This document shows, piece after piece, positions 26,103 to 34,170 of a stretch of DNA of 36,420 nucleotides; the first letter of the stretch is position 1; each line of letters starts with the position of its first letter. The position numbers and the translations under genes were made by a program. This DNA comes from Rikenellaceae bacterium. GTDB taxonomy: Bacteria > Bacteroidota > Bacteroidia > Bacteroidales > Rikenellaceae. Below the pieces are notes generated by a model. That model had not been told where the DNA came from, made no database searches, and saw only the letters and a list, made by a program, of their open reading frames with translations. The DNA lies in contig JAFTYJ010000002.1 of assembly GCA_017464745.1 (NCBI GenBank), forward strand, positions 1-36,420. The letters are read 5' to 3'.

Positions 26103-28942
26103 GAAAGAGTTTCATAGATAGTGTGGCTCACGACCTGTGGCAAAACTACGGCGAGGAGTTGCAAAACATAACCCTGCTCTTCCCAAGTCGAAGGGCAGGT
26201 CTGTTTTTTCGTGAGGCTCTGGCTTCCGAAATTCAAGCCCCGATGTGGAGCCCCCAAGCCTCGTCAATCGACCGCATAGCCGAACAACTGAGCGGACTTG
26301 TGACGGGCGACCGCATACGACTGATTGCCGAGTTGTACAAAATATATGTTCGCTATCACGAAAAGGAGAGTTTCGACAACTTCTTCTTTTGGGGCGAGAT
26401 GCTGATTGCCGACTTCGATATGGTCGACAAGTATATGATTGACGCCGATATGCTGTTGTGCAACCTGTCGGATTTGCACGACCTGGACGGTTTTCACACC
26501 CTGTCGGCCGAACAGATTCGCATCATCGAGGAGTTTTGGAACAGCATCGACAAGAATCTCGACACCTCTCAACATAAGACCTATTTCAATAGTGTGTGGC
26601 GTACACTGCTGCCTATCTACAAAGAGTTTCGTCAAAGGCTCTCGGATTTGGGTATCGGCTACGGTGGTATGATTTATCGCAAGGCGGCCGAGTTGGCGCG
26701 TGCGGGAGAGTGTCCCGAATTGGACGACAAGCACTTTGCGGTGGTGGGTATGAACGCACTGTCGAACTCCGAAAAAGAGATTCTCAAATACCTCAAATCC
26801 TACTACACCGTAGATTTCTATTGGGATTACGACCGATACTATGTCGATAACAAGCACAACGAAGCAGGCGAGTTTATGCGTGACAATCTGCGCCGTTTTC
26901 CGCCCCGAGCCACATTCGACACCGAACTATTCACTACCCCCAAGAACATTCGGGTAGTGTCGGCACCGTCGGATGCCGTACAGTGCAAATATGCGGGTAT
27001 GAGGTTGGAAGAGTTGGGTGCCACCGACAAAAACACCGCGGTGGTGCTGACCGACGAGAGTCTGTTGATGCCGATGCTCTACTCGTTGCCGCCAAAGATG
27101 GAGAGTGTGAACATCACTATGGGTTATCCCATCAAGAGCGATATTGCCTACTCGTTCTGTGAGCGACTGGTGGAGTTGCAACGTCGCAAGCACACAAAGG
27201 ACGACAAAGTTTTGTTCTATCACAGCGATGTTACGGGAATCCTTGCTCACGCCTATTTGGCAGGTATCGAAGTTACCGACGAGTTGAAAAACATAATTCT
27301 CGAACGCCGAATGATATATGTTCCTCGGGAGTTGTTCGAGGGTCGCGGTGTATTGGAGAGTATTTTTACGCCCCACAGCGGAGGAGCCCAAATTGGGGAA
27401 TACATCAAACAGGTGTTGAGCGTAATAATGGAGTGTACCGAAGAGGACCTCATACGTAGCGAACTATTCTCAGTTATCGGCACCCAAATCGACAAGTTGG
27501 CCAACTCCATTGCATCGTGCGGTTTGGAGGTCGAAGAGAAGACCCATTTAGCACTGCTTCGCAAGGTGTTGCAAAGTGCCAATGTACCGTTCCAGGGCGA
27601 GCCCTTGGTGGGAGTTCAGATTATGGGATTTTTGGAGAGTCGCGCATTGGATTTCCGGAATGTTGTGGTGTTGTCGATGAGCGACGACCACTGCCCCGGC
27701 AACCGTCTAAACTCGCCGTCGTACATCCCCTACAAACTACGCAAGGCCTATGGTATGCCCACCCCCGAGGATGAGGAGGCGATGTATGCCTACTATTTCT
27801 ATCGTCTATTGCAACGTGCCGAGAACATCGACCTTGTGTATTGTTCGCGCACCGACGAGCGCAACACAGGCGAGCAGAGTCGCTACATAAGTCAGTTGCT
27901 GTACGAGAGCGAGCACCAACTCCAACGGCTCGATATTCAACTCAACGTGACCTCCGAGGAGCAAAGCGCAACAACAATTATCAAGGACAATCAGATACTC
28001 GACAAACTCAACAAATGGTTGGACAATCCACAAAGTCGTCTGTCACACACCCGATTCTTCAAGTTTATTGAGTGTCCGCTGAAATTCTACTACGACTCCA
28101 TTGCCGGTCTTTCGCCCGCCGACGAACTCAACGAGGAGGTGGACGGCTCAACCTTTGGTAATATCCTCCACTATGCGATGCACAAACTCTATACACCGCT
28201 GGTGGAAGAGCACAATCCCTCGGAGAAAATTCGTGAGTTAATTGGGTCGGACAAGGTGCGCGACGCTGTAACAATGTCGGTAAACGAGGCCTATCTATGT
28301 CGCAAAGAGTCGCTCGAAACCGACGATTGGGGCGGAACACTGCGTATGATTCGCAATGTGGTGATACGTTACATCAACACCAACATTCTGCCATTCGATG
28401 CCGACAAAAAGGGATACACCATTATGGCTCTCGAAGACAAGCGTCATATGCCGTTTGAGTTTAAGGTTGGCGACAAGACTCACACCGTTTGGTTTTATGG
28501 CGCGGTGGACCGCATCGACCGTCTGGACGACGGCACACTCGAAGTCATAGACTACAAAACAGGACGGCCAAAAGGCACGGGGTGCAACGAGCAGATTCAA
28601 GATATCGCAACACTGTTTGAGGGTACGGGCGACGAGGTTATCTCGGCAGTATTACAGACTCTGCTATACTCCGAAATCCTGACACACGACAATCCCGGTT
28701 GCACGGTACGCCCGACACTCTACTACGTTCGCAAGATGCGCAGCGACTACACACCGCTGATTATGGACAAAACTCGTGGCGAGGCCATAACCTCGTATGA
28801 CGACTATGCCGAAGAGTTCCGCGCAAAGTTCACCCAAGCGTTGTCGCGTCTATTCGACCCTGCGGAACCTTTCACACAGGGCGACGAGAAGGCCTGCACA
28901 TTCTGTGACTTTGCATCATTGTGCGGTCGAGGCAAAGAGTAA
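26099..28942 (+). CDS. addB: AddB-like nuclease subunit with iron-sulfur staple
   Basis: A 947-residue protein. The C-terminal PD-(D/E)XK nuclease is clear: RIDRLDDGTLEVIDYKTG with D818 and K820. Four cysteines in the AddB iron-staple pattern surround it, C659 (IECPLKFYY) and C933, C936, C942 (CTFCDFASLC). At the N-terminus, where AddB of Firmicutes has a Walker A, this protein reads LLFPSRRAGLFFREAL, so it is probably not an ATPase and may act as scaffold, Chi reader and nuclease. It starts inside the stop of the DUF2807 gene. addA is on the other strand at 22158-25319. Confidence 0.88.
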   Translation: MRKSFIDSVAHDLWQNYGEELQNITLLFPSRRAGLFFREALASEIQAPMWSPQASSIDRIAEQLSGLVTGDRIRLIAELYKIYVRYHEKESFDNFFFWGEMLIADFDMVDKYMIDADMLLCNLSDLHDLDGFHTLSAEQIRIIEEFWNSIDKNLDTSQHKTYFNSVWRTLLPIYKEFRQRLSDLGIGYGGMIYRKAAELARAGECPELDDKHFAVVGMNALSNSEKEILKYLKSYYTVDFYWDYDRYYVDNKHNEAGEFMRDNLRRFPPRATFDTELFTTPKNIRVVSAPSDAVQCKYAGMRLEELGATDKNTAVVLTDESLLMPMLYSLPPKMESVNITMGYPIKSDIAYSFCERLVELQRRKHTKDDKVLFYHSDVTGILAHAYLAGIEVTDELKNIILERRMIYVPRELFEGRGVLESIFTPHSGGAQIGEYIKQVLSVIMECTEEDLIRSELFSVIGTQIDKLANSIASCGLEVEEKTHLALLRKVLQSANVPFQGEPLVGVQIMGFLESRALDFRNVVVLSMSDDHCPGNRLNSPSYIPYKLRKAYGMPTPEDEEAMYAYYFYRLLQRAENIDLVYCSRTDERNTGEQSRYISQLLYESEHQLQRLDIQLNVTSEEQSATTIIKDNQILDKLNKWLDNPQSRLSHTRFFKFIECPLKFYYDSIAGLSPADELNEEVDGSTFGNILHYAMHKLYTPLVEEHNPSEKIRELIGSDKVRDAVTMSVNEAYLCRKESLETDDWGGTLRMIRNVVIRYINTNILPFDADKKGYTIMALEDKRHMPFEFKVGDKTHTVWFYGAVDRIDRLDDGTLEVIDYKTGRPKGTGCNEQIQDIATLFEGTGDEVISAVLQTLLYSEILTHDNPGCTVRPTLYYVRKMRSDYTPLIMDKTRGEAITSYDDYAEEFRAKFTQALSRLFDPAEPFTQGDEKACTFCDFASLCGRGKE

Positions 28943-28989
28943 CAATCGCTCAGCGCACTCAAACACTCATCCGTCATTCCACACAACAC

Positions 28990-29022
28990 AACGAGGCTTC
29001 CCAAGAGTTGGGAAGCCTCGTT
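28990..29022. terminator. Bidirectional terminator between addB and EF-G2
   Basis: A perfect 15-bp stem (arms 28990-29004 and 29008-29022) with a 3-nt loop GAG, GC-rich in the middle and with Ts at the 3' edge on plus. It lies midway between the converging addB and EF-G2 stop codons. Confidence 0.88.
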
Positions 29023-29043
29023 TCGATTGGTAGACACGTTTGA

Positions 29044-31206
29044 TTAATCCTCGTCGGTGTCGGTGTATGCTTTCAGCAGTTTGTCTTGAACATCGGCGGG
29101 AACCTGCTCATACGAACCAAACTTCATAGTGTAGGTTGCACGGCCGTTGGTAAGGCTCGACAGAGTGGTCGAATAGCGATACAACTCAGCCAGAGGCACG
29201 CGTGCATTCAGACGGTCGAAGCCCTTGTCGGAGTTCATACCCATAATCATTGCACGGCGGTTTTGGAGGTCACTCATAACGTCACCCATCTTGTCGCTCG
29301 GAACAAGCACCTCAACGTCGTAGATAGGCTCCATAATCTTGGGACCTGCGTTGCGGAAAGCCTCCTTGAAGGCGTTACGAGCAGCAAGTTTGAACGAAAT
29401 CTCATTCGAGTCAACCGGGTGCATCTTACCGTCGTAAATCACAACGCGGATGTCACGAGCGTACGAACCGGTCAGAGGACCCTCGTCCATTTTCTCCATA
29501 ATACCCTTCAAGATAGCGGGCATAAAGCGTGCGTCGATGGCGCCACCCACAATCGAGTTGTAGTATTGAAGTTTACCGCCCCAATCCAGGTCATACTCCT
29601 CTTTGCCTTTGATATTGACGTTAATCTCTTTGCCGCCAATTTTGTATTTCGAAGGCTCGGGCATACCCTCATAGTAGGGCTCGATAACCATATGAACCTC
29701 ACCGAATTGACCTGCGCCACCTGATTGTTTCTTGTGACGATAGTCGGCTTGGGCAACCTTGGTAATGGTCTCACGATAGGGAATACGGGGAGCAAAGAAC
29801 TCAATCTCCATCTTGTTGTCTTGCGACAGACGGGTTTTGAGGATATTCAGGTGGTGCTCACCTTGACCTTGGATGATGGTTTGTTTCAACTCTTTGGAGT
29901 ACTCTACCAAGATAGTGGGGTCTTCGTATTTGGCATCGTTGAGCAGTTTGCCGAGTTTCTCCTCGTCGCCTTGCTCTTTGGCCTTCACAGCACAGCGGTA
30001 GCGAGGCTCGGGGAACTCAATAGGCTCAACCTTAACGTGTGCGCCAACAGCAGCCAGAGTGTCGTTGGTGCGGGTGCCTTTGAGTTTGACGGTACAACCG
30101 ATGTCACCGGCCGAGAGTTCCGACACTTTAACACGGTTTTTACCTGCTACGGCGAACAGTTGCGAGAGTTTCTCTTTGTTGCCGGTACGGCTGTTTACCA
30201 ACTCCACGCCCTCGGTAATCTTACCACGGATAACACGGAAGTAGGTAATCTCGCCAATATGTTGTTCGATTTGGCTCTTGAATACAAACACAACTGCGGG
30301 CAGGGTCTCGTCGGCAACCAGCTCTTCGCCCTCGGTCGAAACGAACTTGGGAGCAACGGTAGGAGTGGTCGGGCCGGGAGCAACGTTGATGATGAACTCC
30401 ATCAGACGTTTGGTACCGATGTCGCGTTTGCCACTGCAACAGAAGATAGGCATAATCTCGCGGTTGGCAACACCAAGTTTCAGACCCGAACGGATGTCGT
30501 CCTGAGTCAGAGCGCCTTTCTCGAAATAGAGTTCCATCAGAGCGTCGTCATAAACGGCAGCAGCCTCCGAAAGTTCTTGGTTCAGAGTTTGAGCATACTC
30601 CAATTGGTCGGCGGGGATTTCCAACTCCTCACGAGTACCGTTTTCGTCGGTGAAACGATACATCTTCATCATCAGCACGTCGATGAAAGCATTAAAGCCT
30701 GCACCTTGCTCAACGGGATATTGTACAACAACGGGGCGAACGTGAGCAGCCGCTTTCAGACCCTCCAATGTAGCCTCGAAGTTGGCTTTGTCGCCGTCCA
30801 GTTGGTTGATTACACCGATTACGGGTTTGTTCAGGTTACGCGAATAGCGCAGGTTGATTTCGCCACCGACCTCCCAGCCGTTGTTGGCGTTCATAACCAG
30901 CACACCTACGTCACCCACTTTGAATGCCGAGTAGAGGCTTCCGCAGAAGTCGTCCGAGCCCGGGCAGTCAATGATATTGAGTTTACGTCCCATAAACTCG
31001 GTAAACAGTGTGGTTGCATAAATCGAGCGTTTGTACTCGTGCTCGATATCGGTATTATCCGACAGGGTATTGCAACCCTCGATTGTACCTCGGCGCTCTA
31101 TCATCTTACCTTCGTATGCCATTGCTTCGGCCAGAGTGGTCTTACCCGAGCCCGAAGCACCGATTAGAACTACGTTCTTAATCTCTTTTGCTGAATAATT
31201 TTTCAT
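29044..31206 (-). CDS. fusA2: EF-G paralog (EF-G2) with substituted GTPase residues
   Basis: A 720-residue translation-factor paralog with all EF-G domains recognisable: P-loop GASGSGKTT (16-24), domain II, domain III (IIQGQGEHHLNILKTRLSQD), domain IV (KKQSGGAGQFGEVHMVIEPY) and domain V (GDVMSDLQNRRAMIMGM). Switch residues differ from the canonical copy at 11877: switch II reads DCPGSDDF, with Ser84 where EF-G has the catalytic His; the switch I Thr of RGITIT aligns with Tyr63 (RSIYATT); NKMD is NQLD. From memory, a Bacteroides EF-G2 supports translation without GTPase activity under carbon limitation; a shared role here is inference. It stands alone, ended by the hairpin at 28990-29022. Confidence 0.93.
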   Translation of the reverse strand: MKNYSAKEIKNVVLIGASGSGKTTLAEAMAYEGKMIERRGTIEGCNTLSDNTDIEHEYKRSIYATTLFTEFMGRKLNIIDCPGSDDFCGSLYSAFKVGDVGVLVMNANNGWEVGGEINLRYSRNLNKPVIGVINQLDGDKANFEATLEGLKAAAHVRPVVVQYPVEQGAGFNAFIDVLMMKMYRFTDENGTREELEIPADQLEYAQTLNQELSEAAAVYDDALMELYFEKGALTQDDIRSGLKLGVANREIMPIFCCSGKRDIGTKRLMEFIINVAPGPTTPTVAPKFVSTEGEELVADETLPAVVFVFKSQIEQHIGEITYFRVIRGKITEGVELVNSRTGNKEKLSQLFAVAGKNRVKVSELSAGDIGCTVKLKGTRTNDTLAAVGAHVKVEPIEFPEPRYRCAVKAKEQGDEEKLGKLLNDAKYEDPTILVEYSKELKQTIIQGQGEHHLNILKTRLSQDNKMEIEFFAPRIPYRETITKVAQADYRHKKQSGGAGQFGEVHMVIEPYYEGMPEPSKYKIGGKEINVNIKGKEEYDLDWGGKLQYYNSIVGGAIDARFMPAILKGIMEKMDEGPLTGSYARDIRVVIYDGKMHPVDSNEISFKLAARNAFKEAFRNAGPKIMEPIYDVEVLVPSDKMGDVMSDLQNRRAMIMGMNSDKGFDRLNARVPLAELYRYSTTLSSLTNGRATYTMKFGSYEQVPADVQDKLLKAYTDTDED

Positions 31207-31240
31207 ATTGGTTGTAATTTTTAGGTTTTAGTTTAGGAAT

Positions 31241-31256
31241 TCTGTGCATTCACAGA
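31241..31256 (-). promoter_or_regulatory. Palindrome in the EF-G2 upstream region
   Basis: TCTGTG and CACAGA form a perfect 6-bp inverted repeat around CATT, 35-50 nt upstream of the EF-G2 ATG. The half-sites TGTG/CACA recall CRP-family operators, but the 4-nt centre is shorter than the E. coli CRP spacing. It may be a regulator site or an mRNA hairpin. The rest of the 192-nt intergenic region (31207-31398) is very AT-rich; a weak minus-strand box, TAATTTTA, lies at 31260-31267. Confidence 0.35.
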
Positions 31257-31361
31257 TTGTAAAATTAAGCAAACTTTTTCGGATAGCCATAACTTTTGGG
31301 TTATTTTTTAACTTTTTGTGTGTTTTTTTGGTTTTGCAGTTCTCTTTTCGGCTGTTTTTAG

Positions 31362-31369
31362 TATCTTTG
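31362..31369 (+). promoter_or_regulatory. -7 box of the endonuclease/exonuclease/phosphatase gene
   Basis: TATCTTTG is a perfect -7 box 29 nt before the ATG at 31399. The nearest upstream TTTG (31333-31336) is 25 nt away, longer than usual, so the -33 part is unclear. Confidence 0.5.
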
Positions 31370-31398
31370 GGGTTGGACTATGAAATAACACATCATCT

Positions 31399-32136
31399 AT
31401 GACTCGCAAACTTCTTACACTTGCCGCCGCACTGCTTATCGGAGTGGCAGCACACGCACAACAAAACCTGCGCATTATGAGTTACAACGTACGCAACGGC
31501 TACGGAATCGACAAACAACACAGTTACGACCGCCCCTCGCGTGTTATTAATAAGGTATCGCCCGATGTGGTAGCTGTTCAGGAGTTGGACAGTATGACAA
31601 CCCGCTACAAGGATTATGTGTTGGGCGAGTTGTCGGAGCGCACAGGAATGTACGCCTACTACGGCCCTTCGATTAGTTTTGGAGGTGGCAAGTATGGCGT
31701 TGGTATCCTCTCGCGCACACCTGCACTCTCGGTACAACAACACACCCTGCCGTGTCGTAGCGAGCCGCGCACAATGCTCATTATCGAGTTGGAGGATTAC
31801 TACTTTGCGTGCACCCACTTGTCGCTGCACGCCGAGGACCGTATGACCTCTATGGAGATTATTCGCGAGATTGCCTCAAAATTGGACAAACCCCTCATTC
31901 TGGCAGGCGACCTCAACGCCGAGCCCACAGATCCTGAGATTCAAAAGTTGGCCGAGTTCTGCACTATCCACTCGCGTACCGACCGCAAGACTTGGGATGC
32001 AGCCAAACCCACCGTATGCATCGACTACATCGTAAGTTACGGATGCAAAGCCAAAACTCGCAAAGCACGCGTACTGCGCGAAAAGAGGGCTTCGGACCAC
32101 CGCCCTATCTTTGCCGACATCCGAATCCTCGAATAA
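31399..32136 (+). CDS. Secreted endonuclease/exonuclease/phosphatase-family hydrolase
   Basis: A 245-residue protein with a signal peptide (residues 1-20, ending AAHA). The EEP metal-hydrolase motifs follow in order: SYNVRNG with N30, VQELDS with E62, CTHLSLH with H140, GDLNAEP with D171 and N173, and SDHRPI with D233 and H234. The family includes DNases, sphingomyelinases and inositol phosphatases, and the substrate cannot be told; the export signal points to an extracytoplasmic nucleic acid, lipid or phosphate ester. It is a single-gene unit with its own promoter box and terminator. Confidence 0.88.
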   Translation: MTRKLLTLAAALLIGVAAHAQQNLRIMSYNVRNGYGIDKQHSYDRPSRVINKVSPDVVAVQELDSMTTRYKDYVLGELSERTGMYAYYGPSISFGGGKYGVGILSRTPALSVQQHTLPCRSEPRTMLIIELEDYYFACTHLSLHAEDRMTSMEIIREIASKLDKPLILAGDLNAEPTDPEIQKLAEFCTIHSRTDRKTWDAAKPTVCIDYIVSYGCKAKTRKARVLREKRASDHRPIFADIRILE

Positions 32137-32150
32137 AACCCTCACATTAC

Positions 32151-32194
32151 AAACAACAAGTCCGAACCCTTATACAGGTTCGGACTTGTTGTTT
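32151..32194. terminator. Terminator between the EEP gene and the ABC-F gene
   Basis: An 18-bp perfect stem (arms 32151-32168 and 32177-32194) around an 8-nt loop, with the plus-strand T-run at 32192-32196. It lies 14 nt after the EEP stop. The minus strand lacks a good T-run, so it is stronger in the plus direction. Confidence 0.9.
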
Positions 32195-32214
32195 TTGGGG
32201 CATTGGGGATGGTA

Positions 32215-34089
32215 TCAACTCTTCTCGCTCAACTCCAACCAACGCATCGAAATTTCGTCAATCCGGTCAATTAACTCGCCAAGTTCGGTTGAGAGAGCCA
32301 TAAGTCGGTCAGCAGGGAGAGTTCCGCTCGAAAGTTCGGTCTCCATTTCGGCTCGGCGAGCCTCCAACTGCGGTAACTCCTGTTCGATACTCTCCATTTC
32401 GCGTTTTTCTTTATAGGTAAGGCGGTCGGCGCGTGGGGCGGTGACACGTTTGGGTGCGGGGGCAGTTTTTGCTGCCGCTTGTTGTTCGGCCTTGCGTTGC
32501 TCTGCATCACGCAGGGTACGCCACTCCAAGAACTCGCTATATGTGCCGGGGAAGTCCTTGATTCGGCCCTCGCCCTCGAAAACCAGCAAATGATCGGCAA
32601 CCTTATCCATAAAATATCGGTCGTGCGACACCACCATAACACAGCCCGCAAAGCGTTGCAAGTACTCCTCCAACACCTGCAACGTAGCAATATCGAGGTC
32701 GTTGGTCGGCTCGTCCAAAATCAGGAAGTTGGGGTTGCGCATAAGCACCGTACAGAGGTACAATCGGCGGCGTTCGCCACCGCTCAATCGGCTCACAAAG
32801 TTGTGTTGCACGGGCGGCTCAAACAGAAACATCTGTAACATCTGCGAGGCGCTCAATCGACGGCCGTCACCCAGGTCAATATGTTCGGCAATGGCGGTCA
32901 CAACGTCAATGACCTTGGTGTTGTCGTCAAACGCGATACCCTGTTGCGAATAGTAGCCAAAACGTACGGTTGAGCCCACGTCGATAGTTCCGCTATCGGG
33001 GCGTTCCTCACCCAAGAGCATTTTGATAAAAGTACTCTTGCCCGTACCATTGTTGCCCACGATGCCTATTTTGTCGTAGCGTTGGAACATATACGAGAAG
33101 TCGCTCATAATAACCTTATCGCCAAAGCGCTTGCACAGGTGCTCAATCTCAAAAATCTTCTTGCCGATATAGCCCGATTTGATATCAATATTGAGTGTTG
33201 CCTGAGTACGGCGTTGGCGCAGTTTCTCCTCCAACTCATAGAAACTGTCAATGCGATATTGTGCTTTGGTGGCACGCGCCTGCGGTTGGCGTCGCATCCA
33301 CTCCAACTCACGACGATAGCGATTCAGGTCGCTCTCTCGTTCGGCAGCCAGAGCCTCGGCACGTTCGCGGCGGCGTTCGACATAGTAGGCATAGTTGCCC
33401 TCCCACGAGTAAATACGGCGGTCGGCAAGTTCGAGAATACGGCTACACACACGGTCCAGAAAGTAGCGGTCGTGAGTCACCATAAGCAGTGCCATATTGC
33501 TCTGCTCCAAATAGCGCTCCAACCACAGCGTAACATCCATATCGAGGTGGTTGGTCGGCTCGTCAAGGATAAGCAGTTGGGGTTCGCCCAGCAGAGCGTT
33601 GGCAAGGGCAATTCGTTTGAGTTCTCCACCCGAGAGGTTGTCCACCACGCGGTCGAACTCGGTAATACGCAGACGCGTAAGAATCTCTTTGGCTTTGGCC
33701 TCGTAGTCCCACGCACCCAGCGAATCCATATCGTTCATTGCCTCCTGCATAGCATCGGCATCGCCCGACTCCACGGCCTTCTCGTAGCGAGCCACAACCT
33801 TCATTGCGGGTGCGTCGCCACGGAAGCACGCTTCGAGGATTGTGGTACCCGCTGGCCACGAGGGGGTTTGCACAAGGTAGGCCACACGGGTATCGCGTCG
33901 GAAGGTGATAGTACCCGAGTCGGGGGTGTCGCGTCCTGCGATTATATCGAGCAGCGAGGTTTTGCCCGCGCCGTTGCGCCCGATAAGTCCCACCTTTTCG
34001 CCCTCACCAACGGACATTGTAAGCCCTTCGAACATATCCCAATCGCCGTATGCCTTGGCGAGATTCTCAACTTGAAGTATTGTTTCCAT
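32215..34089 (-). CDS. ABC-F family ATPase (Uup-like)
   Basis: A 624-residue soluble protein with two ABC cassettes and no membrane segments. Walker A motifs are GRNGAGKT (37-44) and GNNGTGKS; signature motifs NLSGGELKRI and RLSGGERRRL; Walker B/D-loops LLILDEPTNHLD and FLILDEPTNDLD. The linker between cassettes is the basic ABC-F arm (ERESDLNRYRRELEWMRRQP). A C-terminal helical segment after residue 540 (RADRLTYKEKREMESIEQEL) resembles the Uup coiled-coil tail. ABC-F proteins act on ribosomes; Uup also touches branched DNA. The ATG at 34087-34089 is used because the longer frame lacks family resemblance and contains the promoter. Confidence 0.9.
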   Translation of the reverse strand: METILQVENLAKAYGDWDMFEGLTMSVGEGEKVGLIGRNGAGKTSLLDIIAGRDTPDSGTITFRRDTRVAYLVQTPSWPAGTTILEACFRGDAPAMKVVARYEKAVESGDADAMQEAMNDMDSLGAWDYEAKAKEILTRLRITEFDRVVDNLSGGELKRIALANALLGEPQLLILDEPTNHLDMDVTLWLERYLEQSNMALLMVTHDRYFLDRVCSRILELADRRIYSWEGNYAYYVERRRERAEALAAERESDLNRYRRELEWMRRQPQARATKAQYRIDSFYELEEKLRQRRTQATLNIDIKSGYIGKKIFEIEHLCKRFGDKVIMSDFSYMFQRYDKIGIVGNNGTGKSTFIKMLLGEERPDSGTIDVGSTVRFGYYSQQGIAFDDNTKVIDVVTAIAEHIDLGDGRRLSASQMLQMFLFEPPVQHNFVSRLSGGERRRLYLCTVLMRNPNFLILDEPTNDLDIATLQVLEEYLQRFAGCVMVVSHDRYFMDKVADHLLVFEGEGRIKDFPGTYSEFLEWRTLRDAEQRKAEQQAAAKTAPAPKRVTAPRADRLTYKEKREMESIEQELPQLEARRAEMETELSSGTLPADRLMALSTELGELIDRIDEISMRWLELSEKS

Positions 34090-34096
34090 AGTAGTA

Positions 34097-34104
34097 CAAA
34101 GGTA
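34097..34104 (-). promoter_or_regulatory. -7 box of the ABC-F gene, nearly leaderless
   Basis: TACCTTTG on minus, identical to the addA box, ends 7 nt before the ATG at 34089. No TTTG is found at the expected upstream distance. The transcript would have almost no leader. Confidence 0.5.
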
Positions 34105-34122
34105 GTGAAAATTGGTGAGAAA

Positions 34123-34154
34123 TTTGGAAAACCACCAATTTATCCATACTTTTA
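34123..34154 (+). promoter_or_regulatory. Promoter of radA
   Basis: TTTG (34123-34126), 20-nt spacer, TACTTTTA (34147-34154), the last base being the only mismatch to TAnnTTTG. It ends 16 nt before the radA ATG and is back to back with the ABC-F promoter, so the whole 81-nt space is shared. Confidence 0.5.
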
Positions 34155-34170
34155 CACAAAACTTGACGAT

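Noticed and set aside
29725..31167. A 480-codon open frame antisense to EF-G2
   Set aside because: Same cause as above; its sequence is low in recognisable motifs and it has no promoter or separate stop context.
33082..34170. Upstream extension of radA
   Set aside because: It is antisense to the ABC-F gene; the RadA zinc finger starts right after the ATG at 34171.
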